In this document: positions 7,773 through 16,146 of the stretch, in pieces
Position numbering within the stretch: the stretch's first letter is position 1
How the letters are laid out: each line of letters begins with the position of its first letter
NCBI GenBank assembly: GCA_015233895.1
Contig: JADFXG010000022.1
Location: forward strand, 1-47,365
DNA length: 47,365 nucleotides
Source: Nitrospirota bacterium
Lineage (GTDB): Bacteria > Nitrospirota > Thermodesulfovibrionia > Thermodesulfovibrionales > Magnetobacteriaceae
Direction: 5' to 3'
Notes under the pieces: model-generated
The model's database searches: none
What the model was told of the DNA's origin: nothing
What the model saw: the letters and a program-made list of their open reading frames with translations, nothing else
Made by a program: the position numbers and the translations under genes

Positions 7773-9269
7773 CTATACGGCAATAAATTTTTTTAGTAGA
7801 TTAAAAATGTGGTACTCAAGAAGAAAACCTGGAAACTGTCTGTTAATTCTAAAAGAAATAACAGGCTTATAAAGTGATTTTGTTACTTTATAAATGAATC
7901 TGATTTTTAGGCTGTAATTTTCTAAGTATGATTCCCAGTTACTTATTGTATATGCGGCCATAGAAAGCATACTAATATAATTGTCATAATCTTCTGTGTA
8001 CCACGGCATAAATATCCTTGACTCCTGGTCAAGGTTACTCCACTGTGCGGGTGTCGAGGGCGGTTTAAACCCGTGCTCTATGGCCAGATCGTATAGTTTT
8101 GAGCCTGGATAAGGAATAAACCTGCCAGGACTGAAGATAACACAATTAGGATTTTCCTCGGAAAGGCGCTTCATAAAAAGAGCGGTTTCTTTCAGGTCAT
8201 CTATCGTTTCAGTAGGGATGCCGCATAGGATGTTATACATAGGAGTCAGCCGTGGATATTTTGCAAGCATTCTGTTGATTTCCAGAGATTGTTCAACAGT
8301 AATTCCTTTTTTCATAAGATTTAGTATCTTTTGTGAACCGCTTTCAACTCCGATATGAATGTAACGTACCCCTACCTCCTCAAGTAATTTAAAATCAACA
8401 TCCGACATCTTTTTTACCTCATTTACCCTTATACCTCTTACGCCTATTTCCACTTTAAGCTTTCTCTTAAGCATCTCTTTTGCTATAGAGGAAAAATGGC
8501 TTACATCCACAAAGGTATCATCATCGTAGAAATATATGAAGTTAACCTTATAATTTTTAACAAGGTGCTCGATGTGGTTTACAACATCGGTGGCGGAATA
8601 AGGAACCCATTTCTGTTTGTTGTCTTTGTACCACACAGGGGAGATGCAAAAGGCGCAGTTGTACGGACATCCGCAACTGGTATAAATTGGAAACACTCGT
8701 TTCTTATTGCTCTTAAAATACTCCTCCAGAAACGGCTCTACCAATTTATAAGGTAGTTTTTTATAGTCCATGAACTCAAACGTATTGTTTATCTGCCCTA
8801 TAACTAATTCGTTGTTTTTTTTGAAACACAGGCCATCTATGCTATGTAGATTGTCTGAGCCTGCAATGAGCGTCTCAACCAGTTTTGCAAACGACTCAGA
8901 GCCAAAACCACGAATACAGAAGTCAACTACATCAAGTTTTAATGTCTCCTCGGGCAGGACAGTGGGATAAGGCCCCCCCCATACAACTTGTATATTTTTA
9001 ACACCTTTTACTATTTTCGATATTGCATAAGCCCCAGCAACAGGTATTCCACTCATTACGGAAATACCTACAAGGAAAATGTCCTCAAACTCGATTTTCT
9101 TTAAAAGTATTTCCTTCCAGTTATGTTCTATCCTGCAGTCCAAAATCTCTATCTCTATATCCGGCATTTCAGAGACCTTCGAGGCTACATATACGAGACT
9201 TATGGGTACGTTGATAACATAGGAGCCTACAAAGCCAAGCTCGGGATAGATCAGAAGTACTTTCTTCAT
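7773..9269 (-). CDS. B12-binding-type radical SAM protein
   Basis: The 498-residue protein has an N-terminal Rossmann-like domain (1-150) of the cobalamin-binding type (LIYPELGFVGS start, VWGGPYPT and GFGSESF motifs) and a radical SAM core with C201, C205 and C208 (CGCPYNCAFC). The DxHxxG lower-ligand motif is not visible, as in many BchE/HpnJ-like class B proteins, so base-off cobalamin binding by a different mode or loss of B12 binding are both possible. Family members methylate unactivated carbons or rearrange rings; the substrate here is unknown. Translation begins at an ATG with AAGAGG upstream. The gene is divergent from the FkbM gene. Confidence 0.88.
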   Translation of the reverse strand: MKKVLLIYPELGFVGSYVINVPISLVYVASKVSEMPDIEIEILDCRIEHNWKEILLKKIEFEDIFLVGISVMSGIPVAGAYAISKIVKGVKNIQVVWGGPYPTVLPEETLKLDVVDFCIRGFGSESFAKLVETLIAGSDNLHSIDGLCFKKNNELVIGQINNTFEFMDYKKLPYKLVEPFLEEYFKSNKKRVFPIYTSCGCPYNCAFCISPVWYKDNKQKWVPYSATDVVNHIEHLVKNYKVNFIYFYDDDTFVDVSHFSSIAKEMLKRKLKVEIGVRGIRVNEVKKMSDVDFKLLEEVGVRYIHIGVESGSQKILNLMKKGITVEQSLEINRMLAKYPRLTPMYNILCGIPTETIDDLKETALFMKRLSEENPNCVIFSPGRFIPYPGSKLYDLAIEHGFKPPSTPAQWSNLDQESRIFMPWYTEDYDNYISMLSMAAYTISNWESYLENYSLKIRFIYKVTKSLYKPVISFRINRQFPGFLLEYHIFNLLKKFIAV

Positions 9270-9305
9270 TTACGCCTCTTAATCAAACTCTGCTCCACAG
9301 GCTTG

Positions 9306-9333
9306 ATTATACAACAAAAAGGCAACAATTTAA
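9306..9333 (-). promoter_or_regulatory. Probable promoter of the minus-strand radical SAM gene
   Basis: On the minus strand a perfect TATAAT (9311 to 9306) lies about 36 bases before the start codon, with a weak TTAAAT -35 candidate (9333 to 9328) 16 bases upstream. Confidence 0.4.
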
Positions 9334-9390
9334 AATAATATTTCAACTGCAAATCAGCAATACTTCATTGTACTGTAAGTAACAAACAAG

Positions 9391-9420
9391 TTGACGTAGA
9401 GACTTTGCAGTTGCTATACT
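9391..9420 (+). promoter_or_regulatory. Promoter of the FkbM methyltransferase gene
   Basis: TTGACG (9391-9396), an 18-base spacer and TATACT (9415-9420) preceded by TGc, an extended -10. The leader to the ATG at 9498 is about 70 bases. Confidence 0.6.
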
Positions 9421-9497
9421 GGCAATAGCAGGTAAAGCAGACACTATACCGACTCTGTGGAGCGCTATAAATAAAGACGATTACAAAGGACGCATGA

Positions 9498-10442
9498 ATG
9501 GGGATTAGTTTAAATATCGTAGATGCCGGGGCAAGATACGGAATACATCCAAGCCTCGATGAACTTAAGGATTGTGCTGACTTTTATCTGTTTGAAATTG
9601 ATAAGCCGGAAGCTCAAAGATTATCGGAAAAATATAAACGGTTCAAAAATATTAATGTCTATAACCTCGGTCTTTACAGCAGCAACTCGATTAATAAAAT
9701 GAACATGACGCGGCATCCTGGTTTAACAAGTTTCCTCGATGTTGATAAAGCTGTAGTTGACTCTCTGGACTATATGAAGGAGGAATCGTCCGTAGTTTCA
9801 GTTACAGAGATAGAATGCGTTGCCCTGGACGAGTTTTTAACTAATGACATTCATTTTATGAAACTCGATACTGAAGGAACGGAACTTGAGATTTTAAAAG
9901 GCGCTACAGGGCATCTTAAAAAGGATATAATCGGAATCAGAGCGGAGACCCGCATTCGTCCTTTTTACAAAGGGCAGGCCTTTGTCTGGGACATTAACCA
10001 TCTGCTGCTAACGTTTGGTTTTGAATTAATAAACATCGGTTATGAAGGTAGAGGAATTAAAAAAAGTAAATTTACTCTGCCCGACAAGTATGGTATTGTT
10101 GGTGGTTTCGATGCCGTTTGGACTAAGAAAAAATCACTGTTGCTGGATACTTCTTTATATTCGGACGATGAGATACGGGCAAATACCATAAGAACCGCTA
10201 TTTTTTATATGCTCAACAACGCTACCGATTGTGCTTTAGATATTCTTATACATACGGTGGATTCGCTGGGGTTGACTTTTGAGAAATATATGGAGGATCC
10301 GATATTCTTACACTTAATGAAACAAGTCGAGAAATTGTTTTATTATCTTGTACGCCTGCCGTATTTCGAGAGAAAAGAATTGGATGCAATCTTCGCTAAA
10401 ATATTCTATAAGGGTATGAAATTCTCATTTTATCAGCAATAA
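9498..10442 (+). CDS. FkbM-family SAM-dependent methyltransferase
   Basis: The 314-residue protein begins with a Rossmann-type segment (IVDAGARYGIHPSL, an altered version of the usual DVGANxG motif), continues with YLFEIDKPEA, and has the FkbM signature FMKLDTEGTELEILKGA at 120-136. FkbM enzymes usually O-methylate sugars or polyketides. About 80 C-terminal residues beyond the methyltransferase domain are helical and unassigned. The start is the ATG at 9498 because AAAGGA lies seven bases upstream, while the ATG at 9494 reads into an early stop. It probably methylates a hydroxyl of the plasmid's glycan product. Confidence 0.88.
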   Translation: MGISLNIVDAGARYGIHPSLDELKDCADFYLFEIDKPEAQRLSEKYKRFKNINVYNLGLYSSNSINKMNMTRHPGLTSFLDVDKAVVDSLDYMKEESSVVSVTEIECVALDEFLTNDIHFMKLDTEGTELEILKGATGHLKKDIIGIRAETRIRPFYKGQAFVWDINHLLLTFGFELINIGYEGRGIKKSKFTLPDKYGIVGGFDAVWTKKKSLLLDTSLYSDDEIRANTIRTAIFYMLNNATDCALDILIHTVDSLGLTFEKYMEDPIFLHLMKQVEKLFYYLVRLPYFERKELDAIFAKIFYKGMKFSFYQQ

Positions 10443-10514
10443 TGACGGAGGAGTTCTTTTCTATGTCTATTCCGTACTATTCTGCAGTATTGTTATATGA
10501 CATTTAGCAGCAAA

Positions 10515-10784
10515 TTAATTATGAGTCTTTTTCTGTTCTCGCAAAATTTTTTCATGGATAGCCTCAAGTAACCATGTTTGTCTTGTTATTCTGATAGGCT
10601 TACGATTTTTTACTAATGCATCTACATTAGATAACATGGAGGCAGGTAAACGTATAAGTACGGATACAGACTTTTCACCATCTGTTATATGGTCATTTGG
10701 TACAGTGCCACCCTTTACAATTAGCTTTTCTACGGCTGCATCATTGAGAGATGGCTTTGGTTTTGGTTTACTTGTTACGGCCAT
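10515..10784 (-). CDS. Ribbon-helix-helix partition protein (ParB-like partner)
   Basis: This 89-residue basic protein has a flexible Lys/Pro-rich N-terminus (residues 1-12) and a C-terminal ribbon-helix-helix fold: strand KSVSVLIRLP (38-47), helix about 49-59 and helix about 68-84. It lies just downstream of the small ParA gene, the arrangement of type Ib partition loci where the second protein binds centromere repeats and represses the operon. I chose the start at 10784 because AGAAAGGA lies seven bases upstream; an in-frame ATG at 10814 would add ten residues but has no ribosome binding site. Confidence 0.8.
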   Translation of the reverse strand: MAVTSKPKPKPSLNDAAVEKLIVKGGTVPNDHITDGEKSVSVLIRLPASMLSNVDALVKNRKPIRITRQTWLLEAIHEKILREQKKTHN

Positions 10785-10807
10785 ATCAAGTCCTTTCTGT
10801 ATATATG

Positions 10808-10888
10808 ATATCATAAAGATATCTAAACAATATTATATACATTTTATTTTTATATCTATTTTATATCATAAAGATATCTAAACAATAT
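10808..10888. repeat. Perfect 26-bp direct repeat between parA and the RHH gene
   Basis: A 26-base sequence occurs at 10808-10833 and again, identical, at 10863-10888, 55 bases apart. Each unit contains ATATCATAAAGATAT, itself an inverted repeat (ATATC, five bases, GATAT). The second copy is the 3' end of parA, encoding its last residues; the first lies just ahead of the RHH gene's ribosome binding site. It is a good candidate for the RHH protein's binding site (operator or centromere), or the scar of a small duplication at the end of parA. Confidence 0.75.
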
Positions 10889-11500
10889 CGTAATTTCATC
10901 AATGGCTTTGTCATCTGAAGGATGGAGCTCAGGAACAGCAAGGCCAAGAGCGGCAGCATTACTAAACGCCTTTCTTGCCATAAGTGGAGTGTCAAGAAAT
11001 TGCAATGAGTTACTTTCTTGTAATACACTTCTTGCCTCGTTATTATCCTGTCCTCGTGAATCAGCACGATTAAGAAAAGCAAAGGCTCTCAAAGTTGAGT
11101 TGACAGAGCGGATTTCATCTACCAAATCGCTAACTTTTTCGAGTGTCCAAACGTCAAAAGATCGAGGGACAAAAGGAACAAGTAAAACATCTGCAACAGT
11201 TAGAGCAGCTCTTTGGCTTGTGGTGTCCCTTCCTCCAGTGTCAATGACAATGTCGTTATATTTATGAAGTAAGCGTTTAATCTCGTTGCGCACAGCAATT
11301 CCGGTTAGTTTAATGCAAGTGTATCCTGCACCCCCATCCCGTCTCTCATTCCTTAAGGTGGTAAAATCGGTTGCAGTCTCCTGATCATCAGCATCCACTA
11401 AAAGCACATCATGCCCATGTGTTGCGCGCATAATGGCTAAATTAGTTGCGACAGTTGTTTTACCGCTACCGCCCTTTATTCCGCCAATAGTTACTATCAT
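10856..11500 (-). CDS. parA: Small ParA-family partition ATPase
   Basis: The 214-residue protein starts with the deviant Walker A motif KGGSGKTT (residues 9-16, including the signature lysine K9) and has DADDQ (36-40) and IVIDTGGRDT (about 93-102) as its other nucleotide-binding motifs. It lacks the N-terminal helix-turn-helix of type Ia ParA, so it belongs with the short type Ib proteins paired with a ribbon-helix-helix partner, here the gene immediately downstream. It drives even distribution of the plasmid at cell division. The start codon has a weak ACGGA about eight bases upstream. The stop codon lies inside a copy of the 26-bp repeat. Confidence 0.93.
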   Translation of the reverse strand: MIVTIGGIKGGSGKTTVATNLAIMRATHGHDVLLVDADDQETATDFTTLRNERRDGGAGYTCIKLTGIAVRNEIKRLLHKYNDIVIDTGGRDTTSQRAALTVADVLLVPFVPRSFDVWTLEKVSDLVDEIRSVNSTLRAFAFLNRADSRGQDNNEARSVLQESNSLQFLDTPLMARKAFSNAAALGLAVPELHPSDDKAIDEITILFRYLYDIK

Positions 11501-11532
11501 CTGTATATCCGTAAGATATTTATTAGATATAT

Positions 11533-11562
11533 ATAATATATCATAATAATATATTGCGTCAA
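11533..11562 (-). promoter_or_regulatory. Promoter of the partition operon
   Basis: On the minus strand TTGACG (11562 to 11557) is followed by an 18-base spacer and TATTAT (11538 to 11533), about 32 bases before the parA ATG. The intervening DNA is very AT-rich and has AGATAT-type words like those in the 26-bp repeats, consistent with autoregulation by the RHH protein. Confidence 0.55.
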
Positions 11563-11638
11563 CATGGTGAGATACAGATAATATTTAAACACTATTGGCG
11601 TGGAGCTGTGGCCAGCGCAGGAAATGCAGAGGAGTTTT

Positions 11639-12556
11639 TTATGAGTCAAAGGTTTTCCTTGCAAAGAAACTGAAAGGCATTTCAGATGTTTTTAATACAT
11701 CGTCAAAGCCGTCTTTTTTTATTTCGGTAATAAGGATACACCTGTCTTTACACATAACAACAACTCCGTTTGAGTGTTTTAACGTGATGTTTCCTGGGAC
11801 GCTGACTATCTTTCTTTCCAATAATACAGTTTTCCAGAGGACTATTTTTGTGCCGTTAAGGAAAGTAAATGCTCCCGGTAAGCCCTTTCCATTAAGTCCC
11901 CTTACAAGGTTGTGAACATCTGAGGCGCTCATTCTGTCCCAGAGTATTCTGCCGTCATCAGGGTAGCGTTTACAGTAGTATGTACCCTCTTGCGGGTCTT
12001 GTTTTAGTGCTCTAACCGTGTTGGAGGCAATCTGTGTTACGGCATTAACGAGGATTTCCTGGAATATATCCAGCGTTTTGTTTATTATCTCTCCAGCTGT
12101 TTCATCAGGAGCTATTGGATACAGTCTTTGCTCGATTATATCCCCCGTGTCTATTCCTTCATCAACATAGAGTACGGCACAACCGCCTGAGAGTTCACCG
12201 TTTATCACTTGCCAGTTTATTGGGGAACCGCCGCGGTACTCCGGCAGCTTTCCACCGTGAAGGTTTATTGTCCCGCGTGTTGGAATTGCCAGGATATCTT
12301 TTTTGAGGATTTTTGTGTATCCGGAAAGTATCATTAGATCTAAGGACAATGACCTCATATCGCTTATAAATTCTATACTATTTACGTTCTGTGGTACGTA
12401 GGTGGATATGCCCAACTGTTGAGCTGTGCTAAAGACGGAGTCATTTCCCATTTTATTTGGTTCAACCACCACGGCTGCGGGCTTAAAACCGGCCTCACAC
12501 AGGCTCAACAAGCACTTAACACCACGCAGGCCATTACCGAAATACGCAATATTCAT
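11639..12556 (-). CDS. ArnA-type sugar N-formyltransferase
   Basis: The 305-residue protein is a 10-formyltetrahydrofolate-dependent formyltransferase. The catalytic triad is visible as N98 and H100 in INLHGGKLPEYRGG and D136 in DEGIDTGDI, equivalent to N102, H104 and D140 of ArnA. The C-terminal domain has YPDDGRILWDRMSASDVHNLVRG, matching the ArnA subdomain motif (PDD...W....LHNMVRA) better than methionyl-tRNA formyltransferase. It lacks the ArnA decarboxylase half. Predicted role: N-formylation of a nucleotide-linked aminosugar made by a DegT aminotransferase. Together with the ArnD-like deformylase at 46419 it suggests a protect-and-deprotect cycle. It lies upstream of parA on the same strand, away from the other sugar genes. 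Confidence 0.88.
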   Translation of the reverse strand: MNIAYFGNGLRGVKCLLSLCEAGFKPAAVVVEPNKMGNDSVFSTAQQLGISTYVPQNVNSIEFISDMRSLSLDLMILSGYTKILKKDILAIPTRGTINLHGGKLPEYRGGSPINWQVINGELSGGCAVLYVDEGIDTGDIIEQRLYPIAPDETAGEIINKTLDIFQEILVNAVTQIASNTVRALKQDPQEGTYYCKRYPDDGRILWDRMSASDVHNLVRGLNGKGLPGAFTFLNGTKIVLWKTVLLERKIVSVPGNITLKHSNGVVVMCKDRCILITEIKKDGFDDVLKTSEMPFSFFARKTFDS

Positions 12557-12663
12557 CTCTATCTTATCTTAACTCAAATGTAAATGTTATATAAACACTG
12601 CAGATAAAAGGAGAGTATCATACACTTTAACTCCTATATAGTGCTTTAGTAAAAATAAACACC

Positions 12664-12692
12664 TTGCACAAATTAAAATGATTGGGTATGAT
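12664..12692 (+). promoter_or_regulatory. Probable promoter of the FAD oxidoreductase gene
   Basis: TTGCAC (12664-12669), a 17-base spacer and TATGAT (12687-12692), about 58 bases ahead of the ATG. Confidence 0.45.
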
Positions 12693-12750
12693 AATGAAAT
12701 TGATGTACGATGACGTGTTGTTTAGTACATAACCCTAAGGCACAATAACG

Positions 12751-13854
12751 ATGGACAGCGTTAAGATAACAATAATAGGCAGCGGGGTCATAGGGTTGTC
12801 TATTGCTGCGGAGTTGTCTAAATACCACGCAGATATCTTGCTTGTGGAAAGGCACGGAAAGCAGGGGCAGGAGACAAGCAGCCGTAGCAGCGAGGTTATC
12901 CATAGTGGCATATACTACAAAAATAACTCTCTTAAGGCTAAACTCTGTGTTGAAGGGGCTGCGCTTTTGTATGAGTACTGTGAAAAAAACTCCGTGGCTC
13001 ACTTAAAGACAGGGAAACTGATAGTGGCAGTAACTAAAGAGGAACGAGAGGACTTAGAGTCGCTGTTTAAACACGGTACAGATGAAAACGGTGTTAAAAA
13101 CCTTCGGCTTATTGATGCAGCAGAAGCCGCTAAAATTGATCCATGCATTAAGGCTGCCGCCGCCATACATTCCCCCGACACCGGCATTGTTGATTCCCAC
13201 TCTCTGATGAGTCGTCTAAGCACTGAGGCTGCCGCAAAAGGTGTTGTTTTTTCATTTAATACGGAAATCAATTTTATTGAAAAAAAAACTCCCGGCGGCT
13301 ACATCTTAGGTGTAAAGGACAGCGATTATAGGTTTTTCTCGCACATTGTGATAAATGCCTCAGGGCTAAGTTCAGATCGTGTGGCCTCCATGGCCGGCAT
13401 TGACGTAGATGAGGCAGGGTACAGATTAAGTTATTGTAAAGGCTCGTATTTTACATACTCTGGAACCCCCCCGCCGTGTAGAATGCTGGTATATCCGCTG
13501 CCTGAAAGACAGCTTAAGGGATTGGGAATTCATGCAACGGTGGATATGGCTGGCAGACTGCGCTTTGGTCCCGACACCGAGGATGTTGATGAAATTGACT
13601 ACAGGGTGGATGCAGGAAAGGGACAGATGTTTTTTGAAAGCGCAAGCAAATACATTAAAAACCTTAAGCGAGATGCTCTTGCTGCCGATATGGCAGGAGT
13701 TCGCCCTAAACTAAAGGGCGGAGATTTTATTATTACCCACGAACATCTGCGTGGACTTGAGGGTTTTATAAATTTGATAGGAATAGAGTCCCCGGGTCTT
13801 ACCGCCTGTATCTCCATTGCCCGCATGGTAAGCGCCATGGTGAGGGACGTATAA
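12751..13854 (+). CDS. FAD-dependent oxidoreductase, LhgO/DAO family
   Basis: The 367-residue flavoprotein has an N-terminal dinucleotide-binding fold with GSGVIG at residues 10-15 and an acidic residue closing the second strand (LLVERHG). The segment ETSSRSSEVIHSGIYYKNNSLKA is characteristic of L-2-hydroxyglutarate oxidase (LhgO) relatives in the D-amino-acid-oxidase superfamily. It should oxidise a small hydroxy or amino acid with FAD. It may recycle 2-hydroxyglutarate, or it may prepare an acyl or sugar intermediate; neighbours do not settle this. AAGG lies upstream of the ATG, and the gene leads the long plus-strand run to 27 kb. Confidence 0.85.
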   Translation: MDSVKITIIGSGVIGLSIAAELSKYHADILLVERHGKQGQETSSRSSEVIHSGIYYKNNSLKAKLCVEGAALLYEYCEKNSVAHLKTGKLIVAVTKEEREDLESLFKHGTDENGVKNLRLIDAAEAAKIDPCIKAAAAIHSPDTGIVDSHSLMSRLSTEAAAKGVVFSFNTEINFIEKKTPGGYILGVKDSDYRFFSHIVINASGLSSDRVASMAGIDVDEAGYRLSYCKGSYFTYSGTPPPCRMLVYPLPERQLKGLGIHATVDMAGRLRFGPDTEDVDEIDYRVDAGKGQMFFESASKYIKNLKRDALAADMAGVRPKLKGGDFIITHEHLRGLEGFINLIGIESPGLTACISIARMVSAMVRDV

Positions 13855-13980
13855 GAGTGTTTTTCAGCAGATTGCCCATATAAACGCAGATGAAAAAAAC
13901 CAATCTGTGAAAATCAGCGGCTGAATCCTTAAAAATTCAATCAAACATCTTTTGTGCGACATATAATAAGTGAAAACTCC

Positions 13981-14010
13981 TTGACTTCACAGATAAAATT
14001 GCAATATAAT
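13981..14010 (+). promoter_or_regulatory. Promoter of the epimerase-aminotransferase-GT2 operon
   Basis: TTGACT (13981-13986), an 18-base spacer and a perfect TATAAT (14005-14010). Transcription should start near 14017, after an in-frame TTG at 14015. This supports the ATG at 14039 as the real start of the next gene. Confidence 0.7.
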
Positions 14011-14038
14011 TATTTTGCTCATTAAAGCAACCAAGAAA

Positions 14039-15025
14039 ATGGATGATAAAGGGTGTAATAATGTTTTAATAACCGGAGGGGCTGGTTTTATTGGCTCTTA
14101 CGTGTGTAAGTTGATCCTGGGGCTTGGCTACCAGCCGGTGGTGCTGGATGCCTTCATACAGTACATCTCCCCGTTTGAAAGCAGCTATCAGAAGTATCTT
14201 GAATACAGGTTTAAGGACACTAAAAGCAGGATAATATTTGAGCGCGGCGATACCAGGGATAAAAACGACGTAAGAAGGTTAATGTCCCTCTATAAGCCGC
14301 AGTATATAATACATCTGGCGGCACTTCCGATAGCCGACCTTAGCTACACCCATCCCCAGGAGGCAATAAGCAGCATAATAAACGCTACCGTCAACATTCT
14401 GGACACTATAAATGAGCATAACTTTGTTAAAAGATTTGTCTATATATCGTCAAGCATGGTATATGGGGATTTTAAGGAGATTCCTGCCCCTGAGGACCAT
14501 CCTAAGAGCCCAAAAGATATCTATGGCGGGACAAAACTTGCCGGCGAAATTCTGACAGAGACCTACAGCCGCCGCTTTGGTATAAAATACACGATAATAA
14601 GGCCATCTGCTGTCTATGGCCCCACGGATGTTAACCGGCGGGTAAGCCAGGTGTTTATCGAAAACGCTATGAAAGGCGAAAAACTCATCGTTCACGGCGG
14701 AGGGGAAAACATTTTGGATTTCACGTATGTCGAGGACATTGCCCAGGGGATAGTTAAGGCCACATTTTCACCGGGCGGAGAAAATCAAATCTTTAATATA
14801 ACCAGAGGGCAAGGTCGTTCCCTGTTAGAGTATGCCGAGCTTCTAAGAAAATATTTTCCGAAGCTTGAGATACAAACGAAGCCGTTTATAGTTTACAGGC
14901 CTAAGAGGGGAGCTCTTTCTATAAAAAAAGCGCAGGAGTTAACCGGTTACTCTCCCATGTATTGTCTTGAGGATGGACTGGATCACTATATAGATTTTAT
15001 GAGAGAGCTTGAGGATTGTAAGTGA
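14039..15025 (+). CDS. NAD-dependent epimerase/dehydratase (extended SDR)
   Basis: This 328-residue extended short-chain dehydrogenase acts on nucleotide sugars. It has the NAD-binding GGAGFIGS (residues 13-20), the active-site serine stretch YISSSMVYGD and the catalytic YGGTK tyrosine/lysine motif. It resembles UDP-sugar 4-epimerases and related 4,6-dehydratases; sequence alone does not choose between these, and it does not look like the ArnA decarboxylase domain. I chose the ATG at 14039 because an in-frame TTG at 14015 precedes the predicted transcription start. It overlaps the next gene by four bases (GTGA), so it probably supplies the keto-sugar for that aminotransferase. Confidence 0.9.
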   Translation: MDDKGCNNVLITGGAGFIGSYVCKLILGLGYQPVVLDAFIQYISPFESSYQKYLEYRFKDTKSRIIFERGDTRDKNDVRRLMSLYKPQYIIHLAALPIADLSYTHPQEAISSIINATVNILDTINEHNFVKRFVYISSSMVYGDFKEIPAPEDHPKSPKDIYGGTKLAGEILTETYSRRFGIKYTIIRPSAVYGPTDVNRRVSQVFIENAMKGEKLIVHGGGENILDFTYVEDIAQGIVKATFSPGGENQIFNITRGQGRSLLEYAELLRKYFPKLEIQTKPFIVYRPKRGALSIKKAQELTGYSPMYCLEDGLDHYIDFMRELEDCK

Positions 15026-16146
15026 GCCATATTTCGCTTTGCAGGGCGCTTATCGAGGATGAGGAGCTGCGGGCGGTGGAGGCTGTATTAAAAAGCGGGT
15101 GGCTCACTCATGGCCCTAAAAACACCGAATTTGAAACTCTGTTTGCTTCATACTTAGGTGTAAAACACGCCATTGCAATGAACTCCTGCACATCGGCACT
15201 GTTTTTGGCCATAGCGGCAAATAACATAAAGGGAGATGTTCTGCTTCCCTCCTTTACCTTTGTTGCCTCGGCAAATGCCGTGGTCACAGCAGGCGCAAGG
15301 CCTATTTTTGTGGATATCTCCTATGACGACTGCAACATTGACCCGTATTTGCTGGAAAATGCGCTTACTCCGCAAACAGAGGCACTAATGGTTGTACATT
15401 ATGCCGGCCAGTGCTGTGATATGAAGACAATTTCGGAATTTGTCAAAAAGCATAAATTGGTTCTGATAGAGGATTCGGCAGAAACAATAGGTGGCACTTA
15501 TGAGGGCAAAATGAGTGGCAGCTGGGGTATCGGCTGTTTTTCCTTTTTTCCCACAAAAAATATAACAACAGGCGAGGGTGGGATGTTTACCACAAATGAT
15601 GATGTACTGGCTGAGCATGTCCGGGCTCTCATTGGACATGGGATAAAGAAAACCACTGCAGAGCGGGTCTCAGAGGGCAGGGCTTGGTACAGGGAGGCCA
15701 GCTATCCCGGGTATAATTTCAGGTTAAGCAATATTTTGGCGGCTCTTGGCGTGGAACAGATGAAAAAACTGGACAGGATGAACGCCTTAAGAAGGCAGCA
15801 CAGCGCATATCTTATGGAAAAATTAAAGGACGTTTCTGAGATATCCCTTCCTGTGGAAAAACCGGGTCGTCTGCACGTGTATCAGATGTTTACTATAAAG
15901 GTGAAAAGAATAGGTATGAGGGATAGGCTTGTGCGGTATTTGAAAGAGCGGGAGATAGAAGCCTCAGTGCACTTTGACCCTCCAGCACATCTCCATAGTG
16001 CATATAAAGACATGTGTAAAGCCAAACTTCCGGTAACTGAGGCTGTCTCTTCAAGCATAGTAACCCTGCCCATGTTTCCACAGTTGACTGTTGCAGAGCT
16101 TGATACAATCGCTGGAGCGATAAAGGACTATTTTAGTGGTGGATAA
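15022..16146 (+). CDS. DegT-family nucleotide-sugar aminotransferase, ArnB/PseC-like
   Basis: The 374-residue PLP enzyme has all landmarks of sugar aminotransferases of the ArnB/PseC/DesI type: SGWLTHGPK near the N-terminus, the PLP-phosphate loop NSCTSALFLA (54-63), the aspartate D151 in LIEDSAE, and the Schiff-base lysine K179 in FFPTKNITTGEGG. It transfers an amino group, normally from glutamate, to a 3- or 4-keto nucleotide sugar. It starts with a GTG overlapping the epimerase stop and overlaps the GT2 gene by 11 bases. The order epimerase, aminotransferase, polyprenyl-phosphate glycosyltransferase is consistent with making an aminosugar and loading it onto a lipid carrier. Confidence 0.92.
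   Translation: MSHISLCRALIEDEELRAVEAVLKSGWLTHGPKNTEFETLFASYLGVKHAIAMNSCTSALFLAIAANNIKGDVLLPSFTFVASANAVVTAGARPIFVDISYDDCNIDPYLLENALTPQTEALMVVHYAGQCCDMKTISEFVKKHKLVLIEDSAETIGGTYEGKMSGSWGIGCFSFFPTKNITTGEGGMFTTNDDVLAEHVRALIGHGIKKTTAERVSEGRAWYREASYPGYNFRLSNILAALGVEQMKKLDRMNALRRQHSAYLMEKLKDVSEISLPVEKPGRLHVYQMFTIKVKRIGMRDRLVRYLKEREIEASVHFDPPAHLHSAYKDMCKAKLPVTEAVSSSIVTLPMFPQLTVAELDTIAGAIKDYFSGG

Noticed and set aside
13880-13930. Stretch resembling a common interspersed bacterial repeat (CAGATG ... AATCTGTGAAAATCAGCGG)
   Set aside because: Only one copy is visible in this window, so it cannot be called a repeat here.
14015-14038. Upstream TTG start for the epimerase gene
   Set aside because: It lies before the predicted transcription start near 14017, and the ATG at 14039 leads directly into the NAD-binding motif.
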